Shown here: piece after piece, positions 15,812 through 26,708 of the stretch | Layout of the letters: the number at the start of each line of letters is the position of its first letter | Numbering within the stretch: position 1 is the stretch's first letter | NCBI GenBank assembly: GCA_017456895.1 | Contig: JAFTIN010000012.1 | Span: 1-51,078, forward strand | Direction: 5' to 3' | Source: Clostridia bacterium | GTDB taxonomy: Bacteria; Bacillota; Clostridia; Oscillospirales; CAG-272 | DNA: 51,078 nt | Notes under the pieces: generated by a model | Database searches by the model: none | What the model saw: only the letters and a program-made list of their open reading frames with translations | Told to the model about the DNA's origin: nothing | Program-made: the position numbers and the translations under genes

Positions 15812-17224
15812 ATGGATGAGCTTTCAAGCATCTCGGGTATTCTCCTCTCTCTTATAGAAGAGAAGATGAGTTCATCACCTTCCATATTCAATCTTTGGTT
15901 TAACGAGTTTAAGCTTGCATCACTTACCGACGACAAGGCGGTCTTCACCACCCCCTCGGCGATAAAAAAGAATATACTTTCTACCAAGTATCTCACCCTT
16001 ATCTCTTCAAGCCTTGAGGAAGCTATCGGCTTTCCTCTCGAGGTCAGCATAGTCACCACTGAGGAGTTCCTCTCCCCCGAGAAGAAAACCGAAGTCAAGG
16101 CTGCTCCCACCATCGCCCCCTATTTTGAGAGGACCGATAACGTGAAGGACGATGAGGATGAGGACGAGAGAATAATCTCCGAGAGCATCAGCTCCCCTAC
16201 GAGCAAGAGAACTCTGCTTGACGACTACACCTTCGACAACTTCGTCGAGGGATCGTCAAATAAATTTGCTAAGGCGGCGTGCTACGCGGTAGCAAACGAG
16301 CCCAATACCTACAACCCTCTCTTCATCTACGGTAACTCCGGTCTTGGTAAAACACACCTTCTTTACGCGGTTATCAACCATATGAAGAAAAACCACCCGG
16401 GTATCAACATAGTCTATAAAAAGTGCGAATCCTTCCTTGATGAGCTTATCCGCGCGATAAGAAACGGTTCTACCACCTCGTTTAAGGAAAAGTACCGCTC
16501 ATGCGACGTGCTCCTGATAGACGATATACAGTTCCTTGCAGGTAAGGAGCAGACGCAGGAGGAGTTCTTCCACACCTTTTCTGCCCTTTATGAGTCGGAT
16601 AAGCAGATCATACTCACCTCCGACCGTCCGCCGAAGGAGATCAAGCCTCTTGAGGACAGACTCCGCACAAGATTTGAGGGCGGACTTCTCGCCGACGTGC
16701 AGCCCCCCAGCTTTGAGTTGCGTATAGCCATCATTAAGCAGAAGGCTGACGCTATGGGCCTGTCTGTCTCCAACGATCTCGTTGAATATATGGCGGAAAG
16801 ACTGCAGAACAACATAAGACAGATAGAGGGCGTGCTCAAAAGGATATACGCAGTCTACTCTCTCACCTCCGCAGAGGTCACCAAGGAGAAGATAGACGAG
16901 GTCATCTCTATCATTGATCCCGGTAATATCCCCACAGACGCTCTTATAGAGAAGATACTCTCCTCGGTCAGCAAGGCGTACGGAGTTCCCACCGAACAGA
17001 TGAAGTCGAAAAAGAGGACCGACACCGTTGCCAACGCGCGTCACGTAGCAATCTATCTCATAAAGCACGAGACAGAGCTCACGTTGAAAGAGATCGGCGC
17101 CATCTTCGGCAGAGATTACTCCACGGTAATCTCCTCTATAGATAAAGTTGAAAAGAGTATAAAGACCGTAAACAACTACGAAGCCGAAATAAACAGACTT
17201 CTGAAAGAAATAAAAGGTCAATAA
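15812..17224 (+). CDS. dnaA: Chromosomal replication initiator DnaA
   Basis: AAA+ ATPase that binds DnaA boxes and opens oriC. The 470 residues show domain I (about 1-85), an acidic linker (110-135), the AAA+ core with Walker A GNSGLGKT (174-181) and Walker B LLIDDIQFLAG (234-244), the sensor 2 region, and the domain IV DNA-binding helix-turn-helix ending near residue 460 (TVANARHVAIYLIKHETELTLKEIG and GRDYSTV). GAAAGGATGAC precedes the ATG. oriC follows directly, then dnaN. Confidence 0.98.
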   Translation: MDELSSISGILLSLIEEKMSSSPSIFNLWFNEFKLASLTDDKAVFTTPSAIKKNILSTKYLTLISSSLEEAIGFPLEVSIVTTEEFLSPEKKTEVKAAPTIAPYFERTDNVKDDEDEDERIISESISSPTSKRTLLDDYTFDNFVEGSSNKFAKAACYAVANEPNTYNPLFIYGNSGLGKTHLLYAVINHMKKNHPGINIVYKKCESFLDELIRAIRNGSTTSFKEKYRSCDVLLIDDIQFLAGKEQTQEEFFHTFSALYESDKQIILTSDRPPKEIKPLEDRLRTRFEGGLLADVQPPSFELRIAIIKQKADAMGLSVSNDLVEYMAERLQNNIRQIEGVLKRIYAVYSLTSAEVTKEKIDEVISIIDPGNIPTDALIEKILSSVSKAYGVPTEQMKSKKRTDTVANARHVAIYLIKHETELTLKEIGAIFGRDYSTVISSIDKVEKSIKTVNNYEAEINRLLKEIKGQ

Positions 17225-17460
17225 GTTTTCCACATCCGAATGTTGATATGTTGAAAACTTGATGTTGGCGAACAGTTACGCTGATGTGGAAAAATTGGTG
17301 GAAAACAATCAACTTTATCTTCAACACTCATTTTCAGACTCGGTGTTGACAAAAAAGCCGAGAAAAAGCGAGACGGCGTCTTGATTTTTTCACTTTTCCA
17401 CATTATCAACACCCCTTATAACAACAACAATTACAACCTTAATATATCATTCCTTCTTCA
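17225..17460. other. Origin of replication oriC
   Basis: Non-coding stretch between dnaA and dnaN with clustered DnaA-box variants. TTTTCCACA occurs at 17226-17234 (+), 17285-17293 (-) and 17394-17402 (+). TTATCAACA follows at 17403-17411 (+), directly abutting the last of these. TTTTCAACA is at 17249-17257 (-), with weaker relatives at 17297-17305 and 17318-17326. An AT-rich run with CAA triplets (17412-17455) follows the abutting pair and is the likely unwinding region. The position is canonical. The prevalence of TTTTCCACA over TTATCCACA is a local preference. Confidence 0.85.
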
Positions 17461-17578
17461 GCTCACTCTGTGAGCCCTCGGCCGACAGGAGAGCTATACT
17501 CCCTGCCTCGGTACGGATTTCCGACTGCGGAAAAGGAAAGATAGATAAGGATCACTATCATTCATACAGGAGAGACAT
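17461..17578 (+). promoter_or_regulatory. dnaN leader region
   Basis: GC-richer 118 bases between oriC and dnaN with an imperfect hairpin around 17489-17510 (CAGGAG.../CTCCCTG) and the ribosome site AGGAG at 17569-17573. I cannot assign a convincing promoter, so dnaN may be expressed from dnaA as well as locally. Confidence 0.4.
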
Positions 17579-18736
17579 ATGAAATTTACCGTACATAGAT
17601 CAGATTTTATGCGCGTGCTCGTACCTGCGATGGGTACGGTATCGAATAAAAATACCATCACCGCTATCGAGGGTGTTCTCATCGAGACTCTTGATAACGG
17701 AAGGATACAGATATCCACCTACGATATGAACAAGGGCTTTAGAGCCAGCTTTGAGCCCGTAGAGATCGAAAGGACCGGACGCTTTATCATCAATGCTCAG
17801 CGTCTTTATCAGACTGTGAGAGTTCTTCCCGACGACGATATTACCATTGACGTTAACGATAAGCTCAACTGTGAGATATCCTCGGGTAAGGCTTCCTTCT
17901 CTATGTTTGCTCTCAAGGGCGAGGACTTCCCTAACCTGCCCGACCTTATCACCGACAACGGCTTTACCGTTTCGGCCGACGTTCTTAAGAAAATGATAGG
18001 CAAGGTTGCACATTCCATCGCAGACCAGGATAAGAGACCTATGCTCTGCGGCGCCTTCTTCAAGATCACCGAGGGCGGTATGGAGGTCGTTTCCTGCGAC
18101 AGCTATCGTCTCTCAAAGTGTAACGTGAAGTGCGATATCGGATCTATCAATGAAAGCGGCAGCGTAAGCTACTCTTTCATCATTCCCGGTCACGCTCTCG
18201 GCGAGCTCTCCAAGGTACTTTCAGACGGTGACGAGGAAAAGGTAACGGTATATCTCTCCAGAAAGCACGCTATCATAAGGAAGGGTGAGGTGATCTTCTT
18301 CACCAGAACTATTGACAGCGAGTACATCGACTATAACAGAATGATACCCCGTGATAACGGAATTATCGTAAATATCGACAGAGACAGACTTCTCTCCGGC
18401 CTTGAAAGAGCGAATATTATCGCTGAAGAAAAGATACAGGGCAGCGGCAAGAGCTACGTTAAGCTCACGGTCAAGGAGCAGCAGCTCGGCCTCACATCCA
18501 CCTCGGTTTACGGTTGCGTAAACGATGAGATGGACTGCGTACACGAGGGCGAGGATATAGAGATCGGCTTCAACTGCCGCTTCCTTATCGAGGCAGTCAA
18601 GGTCGCAGAGGGCGAGAACCTCTATATCAAGCTAAAGAATCCCAACCAGGCCATCACCATCGAGGCGGTTGAGGAGAGTGACGATTTCAGCTACACCTAC
18701 GTTATAGTTCCCGTAAGAATGGATTACGCGGGCTAA
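17579..18736 (+). CDS. dnaN: DNA polymerase III beta sliding clamp
   Basis: Ring-forming processivity clamp that encircles DNA and tethers the replicative polymerase, MutS and other partners. 385 residues, slightly longer than the usual 365-380, with three repeated clamp domains and the conserved C-terminal end (VIVPVRMDYAG, the family's MPMRL-like strand). Start from ATG 17579 with AGGAG. recF begins seven bases after the stop, so the two are translated together. Confidence 0.97.
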   Translation: MKFTVHRSDFMRVLVPAMGTVSNKNTITAIEGVLIETLDNGRIQISTYDMNKGFRASFEPVEIERTGRFIINAQRLYQTVRVLPDDDITIDVNDKLNCEISSGKASFSMFALKGEDFPNLPDLITDNGFTVSADVLKKMIGKVAHSIADQDKRPMLCGAFFKITEGGMEVVSCDSYRLSKCNVKCDIGSINESGSVSYSFIIPGHALGELSKVLSDGDEEKVTVYLSRKHAIIRKGEVIFFTRTIDSEYIDYNRMIPRDNGIIVNIDRDRLLSGLERANIIAEEKIQGSGKSYVKLTVKEQQLGLTSTSVYGCVNDEMDCVHEGEDIEIGFNCRFLIEAVKVAEGENLYIKLKNPNQAITIEAVEESDDFSYTYVIVPVRMDYAG

Positions 18737-18743
18737 CTTTGTA

Positions 18744-19827
18744 ATGAAAATAAAAAGGTTTAAGGCCGAGAATTTCCGCAATATAGAAAAGTGCGATATA
18801 GAATTCACCGACGGTGTAAACCTCATCTATGGCGGAAACGCTCTTGGCAAAACAAACGTAATTGAAGGAATTTATCTTTTCTCACGCGGACGCTCTTTTC
18901 GTACCGCGCAGGAAAAGGATATGATAAAATACGACGCCCCGGGCTTCAGGATCTCGGTAGACTACGAGAGTCTTGACGGTGTGACGTCGCTTGAGTACGC
19001 AAACTTTGGCAGAGAAAAGCGCAGAAGAAAGAACGGCTACCCCGTCAAGAGCGCTAAGGAAATGATAGAGGGCTTTAAGGCTATACTGTTTCATCCGGAT
19101 AATCTCTCTTTGGTTAAAGGCGGACCCGAGGAAAGACGCGCGTTCTTAAACGTTGCGGCGGCGCAGTATTATCCCGCGTACATAAGCGACTACGCGAGAT
19201 TTTCACGCGCTCTCGAGAACAGAAACGCGCTGCTCAAAAATGCATCAAAGGGACTCTATTGGGACGAGGGCGAGCTTGTCGCCTGGTCGGAGTCTATGGC
19301 GGAATATGCGGCGTACGTCTATCTGACGAGGATAGAGTACCTAAAAAAGCTTGAGGTATACGTAAAAGAGATAGGACTCAGGATATCCGACGGTAAGGAA
19401 GAGATCAGCCTTGAGTACGAATCCGACGTTACCGAGGGCGCAGACACAGAGAATATCAAGAAGGAATACGTGAGGATACTCACCTCCTCTCTTGAAAAAG
19501 AAATGATAGTCGGCACATCCCTTTACGGACCGCAAAGGGATGATATCGTAATTAAGATAAACGGTCACCCGACCAGGGGCTTTGCCTCACAGGGGCAGCA
19601 GAGATCTATAGTCCTCGCGATGAAGCTCGCCGAGGGGGAGGTCATACGTGACACCTTTGGAGAATATCCGGTATTCCTGCTTGACGAGATGCTCAGCGAG
19701 CTCGATGAGGGCAGAAGAAGATTTATTCTCGACAGCCTTAAAGGAAAGCAGACCGTTATAACCGCCTGCGAGTGTGAAGAAATGAAGCCGCTTGCAAGCA
19801 ATCTTATAGAGATCAAGGATGGCCAAT

Positions 19828-19847
<20 letters not shown>
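18744..19847 (+). CDS. recF: DNA replication/repair ATPase RecF
   Basis: SMC-like ATPase that binds gapped DNA and helps load RecA at stalled forks. 367 residues: Walker A GGNALGKTN (about 31-39), the SFR motif region (RGRSFRT), signature ASQGQQRS (about 279-286) and Walker B FLLDEMLSELDEGRR near 310. Seven bases separate it from dnaN and there is no clear ribosome site of its own, so coupling to dnaN is likely. Its last 20 bases overlap remB. Confidence 0.97.
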
Positions 19848-22025
<2,178 letters not shown>

Positions 22026-22121
22026 TAAAAACGGTAGTTAATATAATAAAATGCAAACAAAAGTTAATGTTTATATAGTTTTATCTATATTGTTTGTATG
22101 AAGTGAGGAATAAGCAAGAAA

Positions 22122-24683
22122 ATGGAACATACATATAAATCCCAAGACATAGAGTTCCCTATGCAAAGGATTGAGACGAGGGATATGAATAAAGAGGTGA
22201 GAACCTCGTTCCTCGAATACTCGATGAGTGTAATAACATCGAGAGCTCTTCCTGACGTAAGGGACGGAATGAAGCCGGGACAGAGACGTATCCTCTATGC
22301 TATGTACGAGGACAATCTCACCCATGACAAGCCCTTCCGTAAGTCTGCGACCACAGTAGGTAACGTGCTCGGTAGATACCATCCGCACGGTGACTCCGCT
22401 GTGTATCAGACTATGGTAAGAATGGCTCAGGACTTCTCTTTAAGATATACCCTTGTAGAGGGTCACGGTAACTTCGGTAGTGTGGACGGAGACCCGCCTG
22501 CGGCTTACCGATACACCGAGGCAAGAATGTCGAAGATCGCCAACTATATGATGAGCGATATCGAGAAGAAAGTAGTACCTATGGTACGAAACTTCGATAA
22601 CACCCGTGACGAACCGGTGGTTCTTCCCTCAAGACTCCCCAATCTCCTTGTTAACGGCTCGGTAGGTATAGCGGTCGGTATGGCGACCAATATTCCCCCT
22701 CATAATCTCACTGAGGTAATCGACGGGATAGTTTACAGAATAGATAATCCCGAGTGTACGGTAGACGATCTTATGATGTTTATCAAGGGACCGGACTTCC
22801 CCACCTCGGCGATAATATACGGCTCAAGAGGTATCAGAGAAGCCTATGAGACAGGCCGCGGCCGTGTCTACATCAGAGCCAGAGCAGAGGTTGACGATGA
22901 GCACAGACGTATCGTGTTCACCGAGATTCCCTATATGGTCAATAAGTCGATGCTTATTGAAAGTATCGCAAACCTTGTAAAGGACAAGAGGATCGAGGGC
23001 ATAACCGCTCTTCGCGACGAGTCCGGCCGAGGCGGTATGAGAATAGTCGTAGAGTACCGCAAGGACGCCAACGGCGAGGTTATCTTAAATCAGCTATACA
23101 AGTACACTCAGCTGCAGGATACCTGCTCTATAAACATGCTCGTTATCGACGGAGGAGAGCCTAAAACTCTTTCCCTTCCCGAGATACTCGACAGATACAT
23201 AACCTTCCAAGAGGAGGTTATCGTAAACAGAACCAAATTCGACCTTGACAAGGCCTTAAGAGAAATGCACATCTTAGAGGGCTACAAGATCGCGATAGAC
23301 AATATCGACGAGGTCATCGCTATTATCAAGGGAAGTGAGTCTATCCCCAACGCTAAGGAAAGACTTATGGAAAGATTCGCTCTCTCCGACGCGCAGGCGC
23401 AGGCGATAGTAGAAATGACTCTCGGTAAGTTGTCCGGCCTCGAAAGACAGAAGGTAGAGGACAGACTCGCAAAGCTCGCGGTCATAGTCGAGGAGCTGCG
23501 CGGAATCCTCGCGGACGAGAACAAGGTCAAGGATATCATCAAAAAGGAGATCACCGAGATACGCGACAAGTTCGGCGACGGAAGAAAGTCCGAGATCGTC
23601 GAGGCGGTCGAGGAGATAGACCTTGAGGATCTTATTGAAAGACACACCTGCGTTATCACGGTGAGCCACACCGGATACATAAAGAGACAGAAGGCGTCCG
23701 TATACACCGCACAGAACAGAGGCGGTAAGGGAGTCATCGGTATGACGACCAAGGAGGACGACTTTGTCGAGGACGTTATAGTAGCTAACAGCCACGCCTA
23801 CCTGATGTTCTTCACCAACAAGGGCCGAGTATACGCTAAGAAGGCGTACAGGATCCCCGAGGCAGGAAGAACGGCTAAGGGAACGAATCTCGTGAACATC
23901 ATCGAGCTTCAGGACGGCGAGTATGTAACCGCGATCATCCCGATCACCGAATTTGTAGAGGGCGAGTACCTCACAATGATCACAAAGTACGGTGTAACGA
24001 AGAGAACGCTCCTTACAGACTTTGAGTATCAGAGAAAGGGCGGAAAGATCGCTATCCACCTTGATGAGGAGGATGAGCTCATCTTCGTAAGACACACGAG
24101 AGGTGACGAGAGCCTTATCATCGCTACGAGAAACGGCCAGGCAGTAAGATTTGACGAGAACAACGTAAGAGCTATGGGCAGAACAGCCCGCGGCGTAAGA
24201 GGTATCACTCTTGACGGTGATGATTACGTAGTAGGCGTAGCTCTCGTTGACGATACAAAAACGCTTCTTACCGTAACCGAGGGCGGTATGGGTAAGAGAA
24301 CAAGCTTCTCCGACTTCAGACAGATGAAGCACAGGGGCGGTAAGGGTGTGACCTGTCACAACATTACCGAAAAGACCGGTAAGCTCGCATCGGTTATTAC
24401 GGTCGCCGATGATGACGATATTATGATGATCACCAACGAGGGTACGATAATACGTACCTCGGTTCAGGGAATAAACGTATATTCCAGAACCGCGACGGGC
24501 GTTATTCTTATGCGCCTTGGCGACGGTGCTTTCATCAATAACGTCGCAAGACTCGAAAAGACTGAGGAGATTGAAAAAGAGAGCGCTGAGGTGGATAAGG
24601 AAATCGAAAACACCCCGCAGCCCGAGGTTCAAAAGCCCGAGGTCGAAAGAGCCGCTCTTGACTCAGAGGAGGAATCCTTCTGA
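22122..24683 (+). CDS. gyrA: DNA gyrase subunit A
   Basis: DNA-cleaving subunit of gyrase. 853 residues: winged-helix/tower core with the active-site Tyr131 in YRYTEARMS, the quinolone-determining region around [20 protein letters not shown], and six C-terminal beta-pinwheel blades including the GyrA box region QNRGGKGV. A long acidic tail (about 815-853) follows. A 96-base AT-rich gap separates it from gyrB. The stop TGA overlaps the likely CTG start of the next gene. Confidence 0.98.
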   Translation: MEHTYKSQDIEFPMQRIETRDMNKEVRTSFLEYSMSVITSRALPDVRDGMKPGQRRILYAMYEDNLTHDKPFRKSATTVGNVLGRYHPHGDSAVYQTMVRMAQDFSLRYTLVEGHGNFGSVDGDPPAAYRYTEARMSKIANYMMSDIEKKVVPMVRNFDNTRDEPVVLPSRLPNLLVNGSVGIAVGMATNIPPHNLTEVIDGIVYRIDNPECTVDDLMMFIKGPDFPTSAIIYGSRGIREAYETGRGRVYIRARAEVDDEHRRIVFTEIPYMVNKSMLIESIANLVKDKRIEGITALRDESGRGGMRIVVEYRKDANGEVILNQLYKYTQLQDTCSINMLVIDGGEPKTLSLPEILDRYITFQEEVIVNRTKFDLDKALREMHILEGYKIAIDNIDEVIAIIKGSESIPNAKERLMERFALSDAQAQAIVEMTLGKLSGLERQKVEDRLAKLAVIVEELRGILADENKVKDIIKKEITEIRDKFGDGRKSEIVEAVEEIDLEDLIERHTCVITVSHTGYIKRQKASVYTAQNRGGKGVIGMTTKEDDFVEDVIVANSHAYLMFFTNKGRVYAKKAYRIPEAGRTAKGTNLVNIIELQDGEYVTAIIPITEFVEGEYLTMITKYGVTKRTLLTDFEYQRKGGKIAIHLDEEDELIFVRHTRGDESLIIATRNGQAVRFDENNVRAMGRTARGVRGITLDGDDYVVGVALVDDTKTLLTVTEGGMGKRTSFSDFRQMKHRGGKGVTCHNITEKTGKLASVITVADDDDIMMITNEGTIIRTSVQGINVYSRTATGVILMRLGDGAFINNVARLEKTEEIEKESAEVDKEIENTPQPEVQKPEVERAALDSEEESF

Positions 24684-25366
24684 TAAAGAATAAACACAAA
24701 ATTATCTCCCTGATCCTTACGGCAGTAACCTTACTTTCCATATTATCTCTCTCGTCATGTAACAGAAGTTACGATGAAGAAGAAGTTGTTGCCATGGCAA
24801 AAGTTTTACTTAAAGACGCGGAAATGTTAAATAAAGTTTACTACGGAAGCGGAATAGAGTATTACGATAGCGACGACGAAAAAGGATATTACAGAAAAGC
24901 AAACGTAAATCATCTTGAAGAACTCGGCTTTTCAACCATTGACGAGCTGAAGACTCTGACGGAAAAGACGTTCTCCAAGGAGTACTCCTCTCTTCTCTAC
25001 ACCACGATACTCAGCGCTATGAAGGATGATATATCCGTAATCAGCGCGGCGAGGTATTACCAGGCGTATGATGATGAGACAGGAGCTCCGGAATGCATCA
25101 TGGTATACTCAAAATTCATACCTATGATGAAGGATGAGATAGTCTATGATTACGACTCGCTTAAGGCTGTTAGATCCAAAAAGGATAAGGTATACGTAAC
25201 TGTTGAGGCCACGGTAACCAAGACCGATGGCAGATCACAGAAAACTACCGTAACGATCACACTTGTTGAGGAGGAGGACGGCTGGAAGATAGATAATCCA
25301 ACCTACGCCAACTACAACGAATTAAAAGACCGATACGACGAGCTTAATGATAAAGATCTTAAATAA
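24680..25366 (+). CDS. Putative lipoprotein with non-canonical CTG start (228 aa)
   Basis: The usual ATG choice (24794) would cut off an intact lipoprotein signal encoded in frame just upstream: IKNKHK, a hydrophobic core and lipobox LSSC (Cys27). There is no ATG, GTG or TTG in that part. A perfect AGGAGG at 24667-24672 lies seven bases before CTG 24680-24682, which overlaps the gyrA stop as CTGA, in the place of the common ATGA junction. ATA at 24683 is a second option. The mature protein is acidic, and its C-terminal half ([34 protein letters not shown]) looks like an NTF2-like or cystatin-like small domain. Function unknown. Confidence 0.75.
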   Translation: MIKNKHKIISLILTAVTLLSILSLSSCNRSYDEEEVVAMAKVLLKDAEMLNKVYYGSGIEYYDSDDEKGYYRKANVNHLEELGFSTIDELKTLTEKTFSKEYSSLLYTTILSAMKDDISVISAARYYQAYDDETGAPECIMVYSKFIPMMKDEIVYDYDSLKAVRSKKDKVYVTVEATVTKTDGRSQKTTVTITLVEEEDGWKIDNPTYANYNELKDRYDELNDKDLK

Positions 25367-25413
25367 TTTATAAAGGCATAAAATAAAATAAATTCACTAA
25401 AGGAGAAACAAAA

Positions 25414-26085
25414 ATGACCTTTAAAGAAAAACTTGTGAAACTCAGAAAACTCAAGAAAATCACTCAGGATGAATTCGCTTGCGCAGTAGGCGTATCCAGA
25501 CAGGCAGTGTACAAGTGGGAGTCCGGTCAGTCCTACCCCGAGGTACCCAAGCTCATCGAGATGAAGCACCTCTTCGGTATCAGCATCGACGACCTTCTTG
25601 ACGACAACTACGAGGTTGTTCTTCCCGAGAAGAAGAGAAGAAAGAGAAGAACCGCTGAGGAGATTGCAAGAGACAACGCTGAGAAGGCAGAGAGAAAGGC
25701 AGCTCGTGCAGCAGCTCGCGCAGCTATGGCACCCGCTCCCAAGGCAGCTCCCAAGGCGCCTAAGGCAGCTCCTGCACCCAAGGCGGCACCCGCTCCTGTA
25801 GCAGAGCCCGCACCCGTTGTTGAGGCTCCCAAGGCAGCTCCCGTTGTTGAGACTCCTGTAGCAGCACCCGTAGCAGCTCCCGCACCTGTTGTAGAGCCCG
25901 CTCCCGTTGCAGCTCCCGCACCCGTAGCAGAGCCTGCACCCGTAGCAGAGCCCGCTCCCGTAGCAGAGCCTGCTCCTGTAGAAGCTCCCGCTCCTGCAGC
26001 AGAGCCCGCTCCTGTTGAAGAGTCCACTCCTGTAGTAGACGAGAAGAAGAAGGGCTTCTTCGGCAAGCTTTTCGGCAGAAAGTAA
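25414..26085 (+). CDS. XRE-family regulator with long Pro/Ala tail (223 aa)
   Basis: Residues about 5-62 are a Cro/C1-type helix-turn-helix (QDEFACAVGVSRQAVYKWESGQSYPE), which should bind DNA. A very basic segment follows (EKKRRKRRTAEEIARDN to about 107), then roughly 100 residues of low-complexity repeats built from APAPVAEPAPV-like units, and a basic amphipathic end (KKKGFFGKLFGRK). AAAGGAG precedes the ATG. The Pro/Ala region resembles flexible linkers of membrane- or wall-spanning proteins rather than ordinary XRE repressors. The terminal helix could bind membranes. Target and function are unknown. Confidence 0.9.
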   Translation: MTFKEKLVKLRKLKKITQDEFACAVGVSRQAVYKWESGQSYPEVPKLIEMKHLFGISIDDLLDDNYEVVLPEKKRRKRRTAEEIARDNAEKAERKAARAAARAAMAPAPKAAPKAPKAAPAPKAAPAPVAEPAPVVEAPKAAPVVETPVAAPVAAPAPVVEPAPVAAPAPVAEPAPVAEPAPVAEPAPVEAPAPAAEPAPVEESTPVVDEKKKGFFGKLFGRK

Positions 26086-26093
26086 TTTTCCTG

Positions 26094-26344
26094 TCGGATC
26101 GCGGATAAATAAGCGCAAATGTTTTACCCTGTTATCAGGGTAGAATAAGTCGTTGTACCGGGGCCGTCGCATAGGCGATAGCCCCGGAATATCCGCCCGA
26201 AAATAAAATAATACGGTGTCATTTTTATATATCGGCATAAGACATCACGCAAATTCTATTTTCAAAATACGGTATAAAAGCCGTAAATAATGACAATAAT
26301 TCTTCTGCAGTGTGGCTGTCTTAATTTTAGGACAGTCTTTTTTT
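26094..26344 (+). ncRNA. Candidate structured leader RNA with terminator
   Basis: Bases 26094-26200 can fold as a three-way junction: a closing stem (26094-26097/26197-26200 and 26101-26107/26190-26196), a perfect 7-bp hairpin (26125-26131/26136-26142) and a GC-rich hairpin (26158-26164/26181-26187 with an inner TCGC/GCGA stem). A terminator (26314-26322/26329-26337 plus seven T) ends just 15 bases before the next start codon. GATAGCC in the third stem could pair instead with GGCTGTC of the terminator. I do not recognise a known riboswitch class. It could instead be the 3' end of the XRE transcript. Confidence 0.5.
26314..26344 (+). terminator. Terminator or attenuator before the gene at 26359
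   Basis: A nine-pair stem GGCTGTCTT/AGGACAGTC with a 6-base loop and a run of seven T. Its location directly ahead of a ribosome site (AGAGGTG) suggests attenuation. Confidence 0.8.
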
Positions 26345-26358
26345 CTAAGAGGTGTAAA

Positions 26359-26634
26359 ATGGTAAGAGGCTGTCAGAAGAAAATAATTTATTTAAAGAAT
26401 ACGGACAGCGAGGTATTCGACGAGGCGTACTTCGTGGTAAAGGATGATACGTCCTCGTATGGGCTTGACGAGTGCGATATGATCAAAGAGGTAAACAGAA
26501 TACTCGACGAGTGTATCCCTTGTGAAGAAAAAGTGAGTATCAAATATAAGTTGATCGGTATAATTAAGAAAACTGTTATTCCGTTTTGTTTAGGAATAAT
26601 TATTGGTGTAACAATTACTTTATTAATAAAATAG
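26359..26634 (+). CDS. Small tail-anchored protein of unknown function (91 aa)
   Basis: I start at ATG 26359 because AGAGGTG lies six bases upstream; the longer frame from 26290 would run through the terminator hairpin. The first 65 residues are charged and soluble with three Cys. Residues about 68-90 form one membrane helix at the very C-terminus (VIPFCLGIIIGVTITLLIK), so it is probably anchored with its body in the cytosol. Expression may depend on the leader upstream. rnjA follows 74 bases later. Confidence 0.8.
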   Translation: MVRGCQKKIIYLKNTDSEVFDEAYFVVKDDTSSYGLDECDMIKEVNRILDECIPCEEKVSIKYKLIGIIKKTVIPFCLGIIIGVTITLLIK

Positions 26635-26708
26635 AAAGGAAAATTGCAAAATAAGTTAATAATTATTTACAAATAATTTAATTAACTTCTGTGTCAATTT
26701 TAATATAA

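Noticed and set aside
23274-24632. 452-codon minus-strand frame inside gyrA
   Set aside because: An antisense shadow of GC-rich gyrA codons; gyrA is certain.
26094-26200. 6S RNA or a known riboswitch
   Set aside because: It lacks the long rod with central bubble of 6S RNA, and none of the conserved cores I know (c-di-GMP, TPP, SAM, cobalamin, fluoride, THF) is visible.
25312-26238. Cys/Gly/Leu-rich minus-strand frame opposite the XRE gene
   Set aside because: It is the complement of the Pro/Ala repeat; no ribosome site and no terminator.
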